A stretch of 64,000 nt of DNA from Balneola sp. (GCA_002694685.1 NZMW01000014.1:26536-90535); one strand, 5' to 3'. Numbered from the stretch's first letter, positions 15,755-23,349 are shown. Notes: generated by a model from the letters alone, not told the origin. Made by a program: numbers and translations.

Positions 15755-18700
15755 TGGCCATAGCAGATGAAATTGTTTTAGATACCAGCAAATACCTAAA
15801 GAATTTAAATGCAGCTGATCGTGCTGCGGTTAAATATGCCACCAAGCAGGAGCAGAATTATAAAAAAGCCTCTGAGTCGATGCAGAAGCTGGCAGCCGAG
15901 ATCAAAGCACTTGAAAGAGTTCGGGACGCTTCTAACTCTACAGCGGCCGTTAAAAGATATGAAGCGGCTATTGAATCCCTCCAGCGAGAGTACAATGTAC
16001 TAGAGAGAGAGACCGAAGAGTACACCCGGGCTATTAGAAAATCTGAGCAGCAAACCGAGAAGTCCAGCCGGAATATGTCTGGATCTTTGCAAAAAATTGG
16101 AAAAGCCGCAAAGCAATGGATAGCCACGATAGCAGTGGCAGCATTTGCAGCTTTACAACGGGCGTCCGGCAAAGTGGCATCGCAGTTTCAAGATGATTTC
16201 GCTCAAGTAAAAACATTACTTAACGAGGCCGATGTTGATTTTGAAGCCCTTGAGCGCCGGTTGCTAAACCTGTCTAGGATTAAAGCGGTACCGCTATCCG
16301 TGTTGACCCCGGCGCTTTATCAAACGATATCCGCAGGCATTACAGACGTCAACGAAGCGATGGAGGTCCTGTCTGTTGCCTCCGATGCTGCGATTGCAGG
16401 AAACACGGATTTAAAAACATCGGCTGACGGTATCACTACTGCTTTGAATGCGTGGAACCTTGAAGCTAGCGAGGCCAAAAATGTTTCTGATGAATTTTTC
16501 GTGGCAGTTCGAAACGGTAAAACCACCTTTGGGGAACTTTCTGGATCCATCGGACGAGTAGCGCCACTGGCAGCAGCAACAAACACAGAATTAAGCGAAA
16601 TACTTTCTGCAACGGCGGCTCTAACCTCTTCAGGCTTAGATACCACGGAAGCGATGACCGCACTGCGAGGTATACTGCAGAAGATCATTAAGCCAACGGA
16701 ACAGGCTAAGAAAGAAGCCGCAAGCCTCGGCATTGAGTTCAATCAAAGCATGCTTGAGGCTAAAGGGCTTCAGGAGTTTTTGGAATATGTTTCAGAAGCT
16801 GCCAACGGAAACTCTGAAACCATTGGCAAGCTCTTTGAGGACGTTGAAGCATTCAACGGAGTTCTTTCCCTCACCGGATCAGCATCTGGAGCTTTTATTA
16901 AGAATCTGGATGACATGCGAGGCGCTGCCGGTGAAACTGATGAAGCGCTATCAAAGGTCGAAACGAATCTTTCTAATATCTGGGAGCTTACAAAGAACAA
17001 GGTCAACGCTGCACTCATCCAGATGGGTAAAACGGTTCTGCCAATGGCTGGAAAAGCATTATCTGCTTTCAACGAAACGCTGGAAGAATTTGAAGACCCA
17101 AGCCAGCGATTAATTAACAACCTTGAAAAAATCGGTGCAGACAAAGAGCTGATTGTTCAACTGCAGGCCGAACTTGATATTAAAAACGCTACTGAGCGCT
17201 ACTACCAGCTTGAGAAAGAACTTAAAGACATAACAGTACCTATTGCCTTTGATGTGCAAAGCAGAATGGTTACAGCTGCAGAAGCAGCGCGTTCACAAGG
17301 TGCAATGGTTGCTGGTCAAAACCGCATAAGCATCGTAAGCACGGAAGAAATAGATGTTAGTACGGCTAATGTGAAAGAACTTGATCAAGCTCTCGCGAAT
17401 ATTAATAACCGGCTGGAAGAAATTGGGAAAGGATCATCTAACTTTCGCGAATTAGGGAAAGCACAAGAGGAAGAGATGGACGTTCTTGTATCATCAAAAG
17501 ATGCGCTTGAAGATGTTATTGCTGCACGTAAGCAACAGGAAACCCTGCAAACTACCATTCGAGGCAATTACAAGGCTCTCAATGCCCTTGGTAAAGAAAA
17601 TAAGGTTGTAGCAAATGAAAACATCATAACACAAACTGAAGCTACTGGCAAAACGCAGGAGTTTACCAGGCAAATTATCAGTGGATTTGTAAGTGCGTCT
17701 GAAGGCTTAGGGTCTTTCAACTCTAAATTCATCACAACAACTGATTTATTCAATAATCAGGCTTCAAATGCTGTCAAAAGTTATTCACAGCAAATAACCA
17801 AGCTTAACAATGAATATGAGGCCGGTTTAATTACACAAAGTGAGTACCAAGAGAAGACCTCAGAAGCCACCCAGAAATTTAGTAAGCAGCTCAAAGGTAT
17901 TTACAAGCTTGTAAAGGATGATCTGAGCCCTGAGCAACAGGAAATGTGGGAAGATATGCTTGGCCTCATGGGAGAGGTGGAAGACCGAGGGAGCAAGGTT
18001 AAGGCAAACTTTGGTGACATTGCTGATATGGTTTCCGGCATCTTAAGCGTGGCTGATGCTATTGGGAAGATAGACGAAAACCTAAAGAATGTACTTCGCG
18101 GTGCTATTGATGTACTTAGGAATCTAGAGAACATTCAACGCCTTAAAAATGCTGGGGAGTTTTCAGGCATAAACGCGGCGCTACCCATACTTGGAGTCGC
18201 CGGAGGTTTGGCGACCATTCTAAGTGGCTTATTCCAGGGTAATCAAAGAGACAATGCAGAAGCGCTTCGTCAAATTGAAGAAATGAAGGATCTTCGTTTG
18301 TCACTCAAAGAGCTTCAACGAGCTGTTGTTAAGAATACCGAAGCTTACCTTGGTGGCCCTGTTGTTGGAGGTAATATTTCCCAAGAGGACTATAACCGGG
18401 GTGAATCATTGTTCAACAGCCTGTTTACCGGTGATCGCGATAGAGGTGGCGCGCCATTTGGTTATGCTAATCCGGAAGATTTTTTAGCTGGGCTTTCGGA
18501 GTTGGCTGAGTTATTCCCGGATATTTTTGGAGAGTTTGAGCAGATTTATCAAAACTTGCGGGATCAAGGGTTATCACACAGTGAAGCTGTAGCTCAATTA
18601 ATGCGAAAAGGACTTGGAGAGTCTTGGTCTTTAATCAAGGATTCATTCAGGGACTACGGGGATTCTATAGAAGGGGCAATTAAGCGTTACAATGATGCCA

Positions 18701-19329
18701 TTACTTATGGCGCACTATCTACTCAGGAAGCTATTGAATTATTTAAAGCACAAATTGAAGAAGGTGGATTTGATCTAAGCCAGTCTGTAGGCGGAACCAC
18801 GCTTGAAAATTTGATTGACCAGTTAGCGAGTCAGGATCTAAGTGAAGAAGAGCGTGAAAGCATTATCCAAACAATTTGGGATAACAGAGAATCGATAATG
18901 CCAGATAACGTTTCATTCGACGACTTTTCTGGTTTTCTGGATTTCCTGAAAAATTTAGAAAACGGTTCGGCTTCCGGCGCCGGTGTAACTCGAAACGTGG
19001 CTGTAAGCAGTGCGATTACTGAGTTCAGTGCGAACGAGATGATTATGCTCAATGAAGCTATGCTTTTAGTTGATAGAGAGCAGCTCAATATAGAGAAACA
19101 ACAGCTCGCAGAGTTAAAAAATCTGGTTAATGGGGCTCTGAGTACTCCAAATACAATGAATCCAATACTTCCACCCGGACCAACGACAAGCCCAGCAGGA
19201 AGCAATATGTTTGCTTTCAACGGAGGCATAAATGTTTCTGGTGGTAGTTTATCAGATGAAGACATTAACCAGGTAATTAGAGAAGTCACACGAGAGCTGA
19301 AGAAGATTCAGCGCGGTAGAAACTTTTAA
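15754..19329 (+). CDS. Phage tail tape measure protein (TP901 family)
   Basis: A 1191-residue full-length tape measure protein. Residues about 15-110 form a coiled coil. The TP901 core spans about residues 150-370, with characteristic stretches LYQTISAGITDVNEAMEVL, SADGITTALNAWNLEASEAK and TTFGELSGSIGRVAPLAAA. Further helical repeats follow, a hydrophobic glycine-rich segment (INAALPILGVAGGLATILSG, about 810-830) could be membrane-active, and the C-terminus is a short coiled coil plus a Gly/Pro-rich tail. The protein normally sets tail length and passes into the host membrane. No tube, sheath, baseplate or chaperone gene of a tail accompanies it here, which is the oddest feature of the element. 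The frame is intact. Confidence 0.92.
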   Translation: MAIADEIVLDTSKYLKNLNAADRAAVKYATKQEQNYKKASESMQKLAAEIKALERVRDASNSTAAVKRYEAAIESLQREYNVLERETEEYTRAIRKSEQQTEKSSRNMSGSLQKIGKAAKQWIATIAVAAFAALQRASGKVASQFQDDFAQVKTLLNEADVDFEALERRLLNLSRIKAVPLSVLTPALYQTISAGITDVNEAMEVLSVASDAAIAGNTDLKTSADGITTALNAWNLEASEAKNVSDEFFVAVRNGKTTFGELSGSIGRVAPLAAATNTELSEILSATAALTSSGLDTTEAMTALRGILQKIIKPTEQAKKEAASLGIEFNQSMLEAKGLQEFLEYVSEAANGNSETIGKLFEDVEAFNGVLSLTGSASGAFIKNLDDMRGAAGETDEALSKVETNLSNIWELTKNKVNAALIQMGKTVLPMAGKALSAFNETLEEFEDPSQRLINNLEKIGADKELIVQLQAELDIKNATERYYQLEKELKDITVPIAFDVQSRMVTAAEAARSQGAMVAGQNRISIVSTEEIDVSTANVKELDQALANINNRLEEIGKGSSNFRELGKAQEEEMDVLVSSKDALEDVIAARKQQETLQTTIRGNYKALNALGKENKVVANENIITQTEATGKTQEFTRQIISGFVSASEGLGSFNSKFITTTDLFNNQASNAVKSYSQQITKLNNEYEAGLITQSEYQEKTSEATQKFSKQLKGIYKLVKDDLSPEQQEMWEDMLGLMGEVEDRGSKVKANFGDIADMVSGILSVADAIGKIDENLKNVLRGAIDVLRNLENIQRLKNAGEFSGINAALPILGVAGGLATILSGLFQGNQRDNAEALRQIEEMKDLRLSLKELQRAVVKNTEAYLGGPVVGGNISQEDYNRGESLFNSLFTGDRDRGGAPFGYANPEDFLAGLSELAELFPDIFGEFEQIYQNLRDQGLSHSEAVAQLMRKGLGESWSLIKDSFRDYGDSIEGAIKRYNDAITYGALSTQEAIELFKAQIEEGGFDLSQSVGGTTLENLIDQLASQDLSEEERESIIQTIWDNRESIMPDNVSFDDFSGFLDFLKNLENGSASGAGVTRNVAVSSAITEFSANEMIMLNEAMLLVDREQLNIEKQQLAELKNLVNGALSTPNTMNPILPPGPTTSPAGSNMFAFNGGINVSGGSLSDEDINQVIREVTRELKKIQRGRNF

Positions 19330-19361
19330 ATCTTGAAATATCTTTAATAAAACACAGAATT

Positions 19362-19859
19362 ATGGCAACACTAAGTGAGAAGCATAAATCCTTTATTGTG
19401 ATGCATTTGGCGTGTTATGAAACACCCAGTAAAGTGCGGGAGGCGGTTAAAGAAAATTTCGGCACCGAAGTTAGTCTGCCTCAGCTCTCCTATTATAATC
19501 CAAGGGCTATCCAGGCATCAAGCCAGTTAGCAGAAAAATGGGTGGATCTTTTCAATGAAACCCGGAGCCGCTATATCGAGGACGTCACAGACATACCAGT
19601 TTCACAGAAGGTTTACCGGCTCAAGAGGCTGCAGGAAAACCTCGACAATTTTGCAAAGGTTCGAAATTATAAGGGCGTTAACGAGTGTCTGGAACAAGCT
19701 GCAAAAGAAATGGGCGGGGCTTTTACGAATAAAAACCACCATCAATTTTCCGGGCTCTTGCAGTCCATCGACATGAACAGTTTAACCGACCATCAGCTCC
19801 GTCGGATAACCGATGGTGAGCACCCTCTTGCAGTCCTTGCGGGTGATGCGGAGGGGTGA
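19362..19859 (+). CDS. DUF2280 phage protein, terminase-small-subunit-like
   Basis: A 165-residue protein that fits the DUF2280 phage family: a short N-terminal helix-turn-helix (FIVMHLACYETPSKVREAV, then LPQLSYYNPRA), the SEKWVDLFNETRSRYIEDV block, IPVSQKVYRLKRLQ, and AAKEMGGAFTNK. In tailed phages such genes usually sit immediately before the large terminase subunit, so a DNA-recognising small-terminase role is a reasonable inference. Here no large subunit follows. In PICIs a satellite-encoded small terminase redirects helper packaging to satellite DNA. It is 32 bases after the tape measure gene and probably co-transcribed. Confidence 0.82.
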   Translation: MATLSEKHKSFIVMHLACYETPSKVREAVKENFGTEVSLPQLSYYNPRAIQASSQLAEKWVDLFNETRSRYIEDVTDIPVSQKVYRLKRLQENLDNFAKVRNYKGVNECLEQAAKEMGGAFTNKNHHQFSGLLQSIDMNSLTDHQLRRITDGEHPLAVLAGDAEG

Positions 19860-19910
19860 TTGCGGTATTTATAGAGTAATATCAATTTTATAATTCTTGA
19901 TGCTGACTAT

Positions 19911-20081
19911 ATGCATTTAAAGCACAATGAAGGTATATTTCCAGATCTCATAATTCCCTATTATGTAAAGTCGAGCCTAAAACAGAAGTATTTTATGGGT
20001 TCTAGGGTGGACGCATTAATAAATGATGATCTTCAATTGTTCAGGCTAAATAACGTCAGTTTTATAAACCTCTCAGAATGA
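19911..20081 (+). CDS. Possible 56-residue ORF
   Basis: An open frame with protein-like composition (MHLKHNEGIFPDLIIPYYVK and onward) lies in the gap after the DUF2280 gene. The frame stays open upstream to 19875, without another ATG. There is no ribosome-binding site. It may be a small gene, a remnant of a longer gene, or chance. The rest of the gap 19860-20114 holds only a short hairpin (CCTAA/TTAGG near 20105) between the converging operons. Confidence 0.3.
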   Translation: MHLKHNEGIFPDLIIPYYVKSSLKQKYFMGSRVDALINDDLQLFRLNNVSFINLSE

Positions 20082-20114
20082 CAATAAAGGCGGTTTTTAG
20101 TGAGCCTAAGTTTT

Positions 20115-20594
20115 TTAGGAGTCATTTAATGGCTTTTTAAGCTCTTCGATTTCCTCACGATAGGATTGGGTCCGGTAATAGGGAAGCCCAGCCCACTCAA
20201 CGTCTATTTTCACTGCATCCTCTTTTGCCATCATTAACATCGCGCTAATTCTGTTTAAGTTTTCTTGCTTCTGCTCAAGGGACTTGAAATTCCATAGATC
20301 AATAATACGCAAAACATTTCTAGTCACTGTAGATATTGAATGTGTTGCCTCATCATTCATGAAGCGGAAGCTTTCTTCAAGCCCATAAATAGCACGTTCG
20401 CTTTCTGTGAGCGTCAATTCTTCCCCGTACTTGAGCATGTCAAAACCCTTGGATTTCTTGAGGTAGTTACCCCATTCGGCTGCCATTGCCTCAGCAACGC
20501 TATCTTCATGCTTTTCCTTTACTTCATCCTCAATGAGTTTAAAGAGGATGTCAGCTTGTTTTTTGATTTCCGGATTTAGTTCAATTTTTTCCAT
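20115..20594 (-). CDS. Unknown helical protein, last gene of leftward operon
   Basis: A 159-residue acidic, mostly helical protein of no recognised family. It overlaps the upstream gene (20581) by 14 bases, so it is coupled. The C-terminus YREEIEELKKPLND resembles the ends of the two preceding proteins, which suggests related domains or a common partner. Its function in the element is unknown. Candidates are regulation, helper interference or particle modification. Confidence 0.75.
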   Translation of the reverse strand: MEKIELNPEIKKQADILFKLIEDEVKEKHEDSVAEAMAAEWGNYLKKSKGFDMLKYGEELTLTESERAIYGLEESFRFMNDEATHSISTVTRNVLRIIDLWNFKSLEQKQENLNRISAMLMMAKEDAVKIDVEWAGLPYYRTQSYREEIEELKKPLNDS

Positions 20595-21054
20595 GATTGC
20601 TGTGGTTTAGTGTTTGGGTTAATTCTTTAATATCTGACTCGTATTCGCTCACACGCTCGATTAAATGACTCTGAGCGTCATCACCGATAGCTTCGCAAGC
20701 TGCAATAAAGGTGTTGAGGTCTTCATCTAGCATTGATTGCTCTTGTAGCGTTGACCTTAATTTTGTTGCACCTTCACTGATAGACATCAGGTTAATCAAC
20801 TCGCTAGACTTCATGTGATACATCGCACCCCAGATACTTAAGCCGTGTGCTTTAATGCCTGGCTTAGTGATCGTGAAGATGGTGTCAATTATCTCGAAGT
20901 GCTCCAGTTGGTGAAGCTTAAAAGGGTATTGCTTTCTAAAGGCCCCAGCCACATCATCATAGTCATATTTCTGGATCGCTTTTTTTAATTCCGCTCCAAG
21001 GTTGTCAAGAGCCTTGGCGGCCGGTTCAATGTCGATAAGGGTTTCGTTTTCCAT
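20581..21054 (-). CDS. Unknown helical protein of leftward operon
   Basis: A 157-residue protein without recognised family. It overlaps both neighbours (29 bases upstream, 14 downstream). It is helical and carries the C-terminal YESDIKELTQTLNH, similar to the motif at the ends of the adjacent two proteins. It has no signal peptide or membrane segment, so it is cytoplasmic. Confidence 0.75.
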   Translation of the reverse strand: MENETLIDIEPAAKALDNLGAELKKAIQKYDYDDVAGAFRKQYPFKLHQLEHFEIIDTIFTITKPGIKAHGLSIWGAMYHMKSSELINLMSISEGATKLRSTLQEQSMLDEDLNTFIAACEAIGDDAQSHLIERVSEYESDIKELTQTLNHSNHGKN

Positions 21055-21352
21055 AATTATCAGGAATTGGTTTTTGAGGGGTTAGTTTTTTGAGCTCGTG
21101 TTCGTATTCCAAAGAGCGGGTCTGGAGGTCATTGAAAAGATATTCTGAAAATTCATTGGCTTCGAATCTCAGGTTTTCGAGACTTTGTTTCTTATTCCGT
21201 TCAAGATGCGGACCATCAAAGTTGGCAAGAACTTGATCGATGTAATAAACCAGGTCACATATTTTGCTTATCGTGAGGGCATCCATAGCCTCAAGTGCAT
21301 CCTCAAGGTTTAGATTTCGTTTTTCTAATACGGGAGTAGAGTTCTCGGGCAT
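21026..21352 (-). CDS. Unknown small helical protein of leftward operon
   Basis: A 108-residue acidic protein. The N-terminal part (LNLEDALEAMDALTISKICD) is helical and the C-terminal YEHELKKLTPQKPIPDN shares the Y-x-x-E/D-I/L-K/E-x-L pattern with the next two genes. No family is recognised. It lies 47 bases after the helix-turn-helix gene and overlaps the next gene by 29 bases. Confidence 0.72.
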   Translation of the reverse strand: MPENSTPVLEKRNLNLEDALEAMDALTISKICDLVYYIDQVLANFDGPHLERNKKQSLENLRFEANEFSEYLFNDLQTRSLEYEHELKKLTPQKPIPDNYGKRNPYRH

Positions 21353-21399
21353 AGCGTGTGTGTTTGTAAGGTGCCTAGTCGATTGATTTCAACCAGGCA

Positions 21400-21711
21400 C
21401 TATCTTTTTGGATTGTAAAATTCGTATAGGTCAAAGAATAAAGGGGCGGTTCCGGCTGTACCCTTTTTGCGAATGCTCAAGTCTGCATTGTATCGGGTTA
21501 GCTTGCCCTCATCCATCATGTTCTTAATGTGCCGTGGAGAGCAGCTACAAAAGCGTTTTGCCTGAGAGACTGGACACTTCAACACCCCGTCTACCACCGG
21601 CAATTCTGTATAAGTTTCTTCTCCGGTTTCTGCATTGATTTCTGGAAACCTGATGAATCGAAATCTTCGTGAACTAATCTCAGGTATCTTATAGCTCTTT
21701 TCTTTCATCAT
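21400..21711 (-). CDS. Excisionase/HTH_17-like DNA-binding protein
   Basis: A 103-residue protein with a MerR-like winged-helix core: CPVSQAKRFCSCSPRHIKNM followed by MDEGKLTRYN matches the pattern of excisionase-family helix-turn-helix domains (S-x-A, then S-P/R-x-I, then G-K-L). The basic N-terminus (SSRRFRFIRFP) could contact DNA. Its start overlaps the preceding small gene as ATGA. It is the second regulator of this fold in the element after the AlpA-like protein and may control excision or the leftward operon. Confidence 0.65.
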   Translation of the reverse strand: MMKEKSYKIPEISSRRFRFIRFPEINAETGEETYTELPVVDGVLKCPVSQAKRFCSCSPRHIKNMMDEGKLTRYNADLSIRKKGTAGTAPLFFDLYEFYNPKR

Positions 21712-21881
21712 GCAGGAATTAGGTTATCAGAAGGAGTGAGGCCATTGCTTCCGGTCCGATCGTTTTGAAGCTTTTCGCGGGTTTTCTGCAATACAGCTCT
21801 TAATGCATTCTCTCCGAGCTTATTCTCTTCATCGATTCGTATTTTCTGGGCTTCATACTTGATTGATTTTATGTCTTCCAT
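21708..21881 (-). CDS. Small 57-residue protein upstream of the HTH gene
   Basis: The open frame from ATG at 21881 (complement) to a TGA at 21710-21708 gives 57 residues: a charged helix (EDIKSIKYEAQKIRIDEENK) then a tail ending TPSDNLIPA. Its stop overlaps the next start as ATGA, which strongly supports translation. It is probably the first gene of the six- to seven-gene leftward operon. No family is recognised. Confidence 0.6.
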   Translation of the reverse strand: MEDIKSIKYEAQKIRIDEENKLGENALRAVLQKTREKLQNDRTGSNGLTPSDNLIPA

Positions 21882-21974
21882 GTGAAATTTTCCGTTGTTT
21901 GTGTTCGTCTATAATTTCAACATAGAACCCCTTTTAAGCAACTAAACCAAATAAAAACAGTTTCTTTACTATTA

Positions 21975-22010
21975 GGAAAGGAATGTTAATAACTTGATAA
22001 GATCCTTTCC
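21975..22010. promoter_or_regulatory. Inverted repeat in control region of leftward operon
   Basis: GGAAAGGA (21975-21982) and TCCTTTCC (22003-22010) are perfect 8-bp arms separated by 20 bases of AT-rich sequence. They lie about 100-130 bases upstream of the first leftward gene, a plausible operator for a dimeric repressor. The surrounding gap (21882-22097) also contains a short hairpin GGCT/AGCC followed by T residues near 22050. Confidence 0.45.
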
Positions 22011-22097
22011 AAATAGGATGATTGGCCCGGATGAGTAAAAAAATAATTTGGCTAAGGAATAGCCTTTTTGAGAGTGGAAGAGTAAAAAAGCAGCGCT

Positions 22098-22373
22098 CTA
22101 TTTATTAGGTGGTCTAAAAGGAAGAGGCCGAACATGAGTATCATGATTAGGGAAAAATTCTGAAAACAGACCCTTTGTTCGGCTTATTAGTTCTTTTGCA
22201 TCCAGGTATTTTCCACTCACTGTTTCATTCTGATGTACACGAATAATCAACTCATGCTCTGACTGCTTAAGAACTTTGAAGTGGATATTTGAATTAGCAG
22301 CATAAAGCCCACAGGCTTTATCTAATTTTGATTGTTCCTTTTCAGGCAAGTCTAGAGAATGAAGATTTTTCAT
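22098..22373 (-). CDS. Unknown 91-residue protein near right end of element
   Basis: A small protein with mixed alpha/beta character (HFKVLKQSEHELIIRVHQNE) and a proline-rich tail. No family is recognised. It reads leftward and is separated from the leftward operon by 216 bases, so it may have its own promoter just inside the right attachment region. It lies 75 bases from the right arm-type sites. Confidence 0.65.
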   Translation of the reverse strand: MKNLHSLDLPEKEQSKLDKACGLYAANSNIHFKVLKQSEHELIIRVHQNETVSGKYLDAKELISRTKGLFSEFFPNHDTHVRPLPFRPPNK

Positions 22374-22447
22374 GATATAGATGCGTCTCGAGCACTCATA
22401 GTATATATATCTGAGCGCACAAAATTCAGGGGGGTACTTAATATTTT

Positions 22448-22467
22448 GTTACCCCACTGTTACCCCA
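22448..22467. promoter_or_regulatory. Integrase arm-type sites, right
   Basis: Two direct copies of GTTACCCCA (22448-22456, 22459-22467), spaced 11 bases start to start, the same spacing as the two direct copies on the left (10853 and 10864). They lie 80 bases inside the right attachment repeat. The matching spacing at both ends strengthens the arm-site interpretation. Confidence 0.6.
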
Positions 22468-22498
22468 GAGAATAAAACCGAACCTGTATTCTATAAAA

Positions 22499-22544
22499 CA
22501 AAAAAGCCCTACAACTCTATAACTGATTGAGCTGCAAGGCTTTT
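22499..22544 (-). terminator. Element-supplied terminator for tRNA-Leu
   Basis: The minus strand reads AAAAGCC, an inner imperfect stem, GGCTTTTTTG, giving a long hairpin and T-run directly downstream of the tRNA 3' end. It functionally replaces the original terminator at 10630-10664 that the insertion displaced. Confidence 0.75.
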
Positions 22545-22546
22545 AA

Positions 22547-22608
22547 GTACCTGAGGCCGGACTCGAACCGGCACGGACATTTTAATATCCATTGGATTTT
22601 AAGTCCAA
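22547..22608. repeat. Right attachment repeat (attR)
   Basis: 62 bases identical to 10675-10736. Here the sequence continues into the intact 5' part of tRNA-Leu, so the gene is restored at this end. Confidence 0.92.
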
Positions 22609-22635
22609 CGTGTCTACCAATTCCACCACTCAGGC
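22548..22635 (-). tRNA. tRNA-Leu (anticodon UAA)
   Basis: An 88-nt tRNA on the minus strand starting GCCTGAGTGGTGGAATTGG, with a long variable arm as expected for leucine tRNA. The anticodon stem-loop TTGGA-CTTAAAA-TCCAA gives anticodon TAA, and the T arm is GCCGG-TTCGAGT-CCGGC. The acceptor stem pairs GCCTGAG with CTCAGGT including G1-U72, as in E. coli leuZ. CCA is not encoded. Its 3' part is the integration site of the satellite-like element, and the sequence remains intact. Confidence 0.96.
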
Positions 22636-22756
22636 GTTTGGAAGGCTCCAAATATACGGCTTTAGTTTTCACTACTTCAATAAAGATTTAAACAAATTAT
22701 TGATTCACCCTTTCTGTTTAGTAACTTTCATCAAATAATAAACAAAAAGAGACTTT

Positions 22757-23335
22757 ATGAGACGTTTAATACCCCTTGTAGTAATATTTGGAATAATTTT
22801 TTCAACCAGTAGTTTTGCTCAATTGGAAATTGGCGCTTCCTATGAGCTGCGTGATGCTGAACCTCAGAACGGATTCGGTGTTCGTATTGAAAAAGGTATT
22901 TTAGAAAAACTTCCCCTAGTGAATTTATCACTTAGACTTCATGGAAGTTACTTCAGCGAAGAGAATAACGTGGATCCAGATAATCAGTCTTTCTCTTATT
23001 CAGAAGACCTGACAAATTATGATGTGGGCGTTGCTGCAATCGGAGGCGTTTCGGTTGGTTTGCTAGAACCATACGTTGGGGTAGGACTTGGAACTGAGAA
23101 TTATGAGCGTGCTATTTCTGACGTTCAGAACAATCAGGGAAATGCTATTCCTGAAGAAGGGAATGAAAGCAGTTTATACTGGAATGTTTTAGCAGGCGCA
23201 AAAGTCACAATCATTCCAATACTAAAGCCTTTTGTTGAGTACCGTTATTCAGCATCAGAACTGGAAAAACCTGAGTTTCAGAATGTGAATAGCAAAACCG
23301 GTCGTATAATGTTCGGTGTTTCTCTTAGCTTCTAG
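22757..23335 (+). CDS. Outer-membrane beta-barrel protein
   Basis: A 192-residue secreted protein with a signal peptide (MRRLIPLVVIFGIIFSTSSFAQ). The rest is made of alternating amphipathic beta strands ending in RIMFGVSLSF, a C-terminal Phe typical of outer-membrane barrels. It resembles small OmpW/OmpA-barrel-type proteins of about eight strands but I cannot name the family. It is the first chromosomal gene right of the integrated element, followed by a strong terminator. Confidence 0.8.
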   Translation: MRRLIPLVVIFGIIFSTSSFAQLEIGASYELRDAEPQNGFGVRIEKGILEKLPLVNLSLRLHGSYFSEENNVDPDNQSFSYSEDLTNYDVGVAAIGGVSVGLLEPYVGVGLGTENYERAISDVQNNQGNAIPEEGNESSLYWNVLAGAKVTIIPILKPFVEYRYSASELEKPEFQNVNSKTGRIMFGVSLSF

Positions 23336-23349
23336 AATTATTAGTTATC

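Larger units (their letters stand above)
10675..22608. mobile_element. tRNA-Leu-integrated phage-satellite-like element (PICI-like)
   Basis: An 11.9-kb integrative element bounded by 62-bp direct repeats made of the 3' part of tRNA-Leu(UAA). The left end carries a P4-type integrase reading inward. Rightward genes are integrase, an AT-rich unknown, an AlpA-like regulator, a winged-helix protein, a replication-initiator-like protein with internal repeats, a coiled-coil protein, a zinc-ribbon protein, a small protein, a tape measure protein and a DUF2280 terminase-small-like protein. A leftward operon of six small genes fills the right third. There is no capsid, portal, large terminase or lysis gene, so it cannot make particles alone. 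Size, integrase, AlpA and a lone small terminase match the plan of phage-inducible chromosomal islands. A trimmed prophage is the main alternative. Confidence 0.8.

Noticed and set aside
16320..16742. Minus-strand ORFs inside the tape measure gene
   Set aside because: Shadow frames with alanine/serine-rich products; no start signals, and the tape measure frame is well supported.
10908..22373. Complete prophage
   Set aside because: No portal, capsid, large terminase, tail tube, baseplate or lysis gene is present between the attachment repeats.
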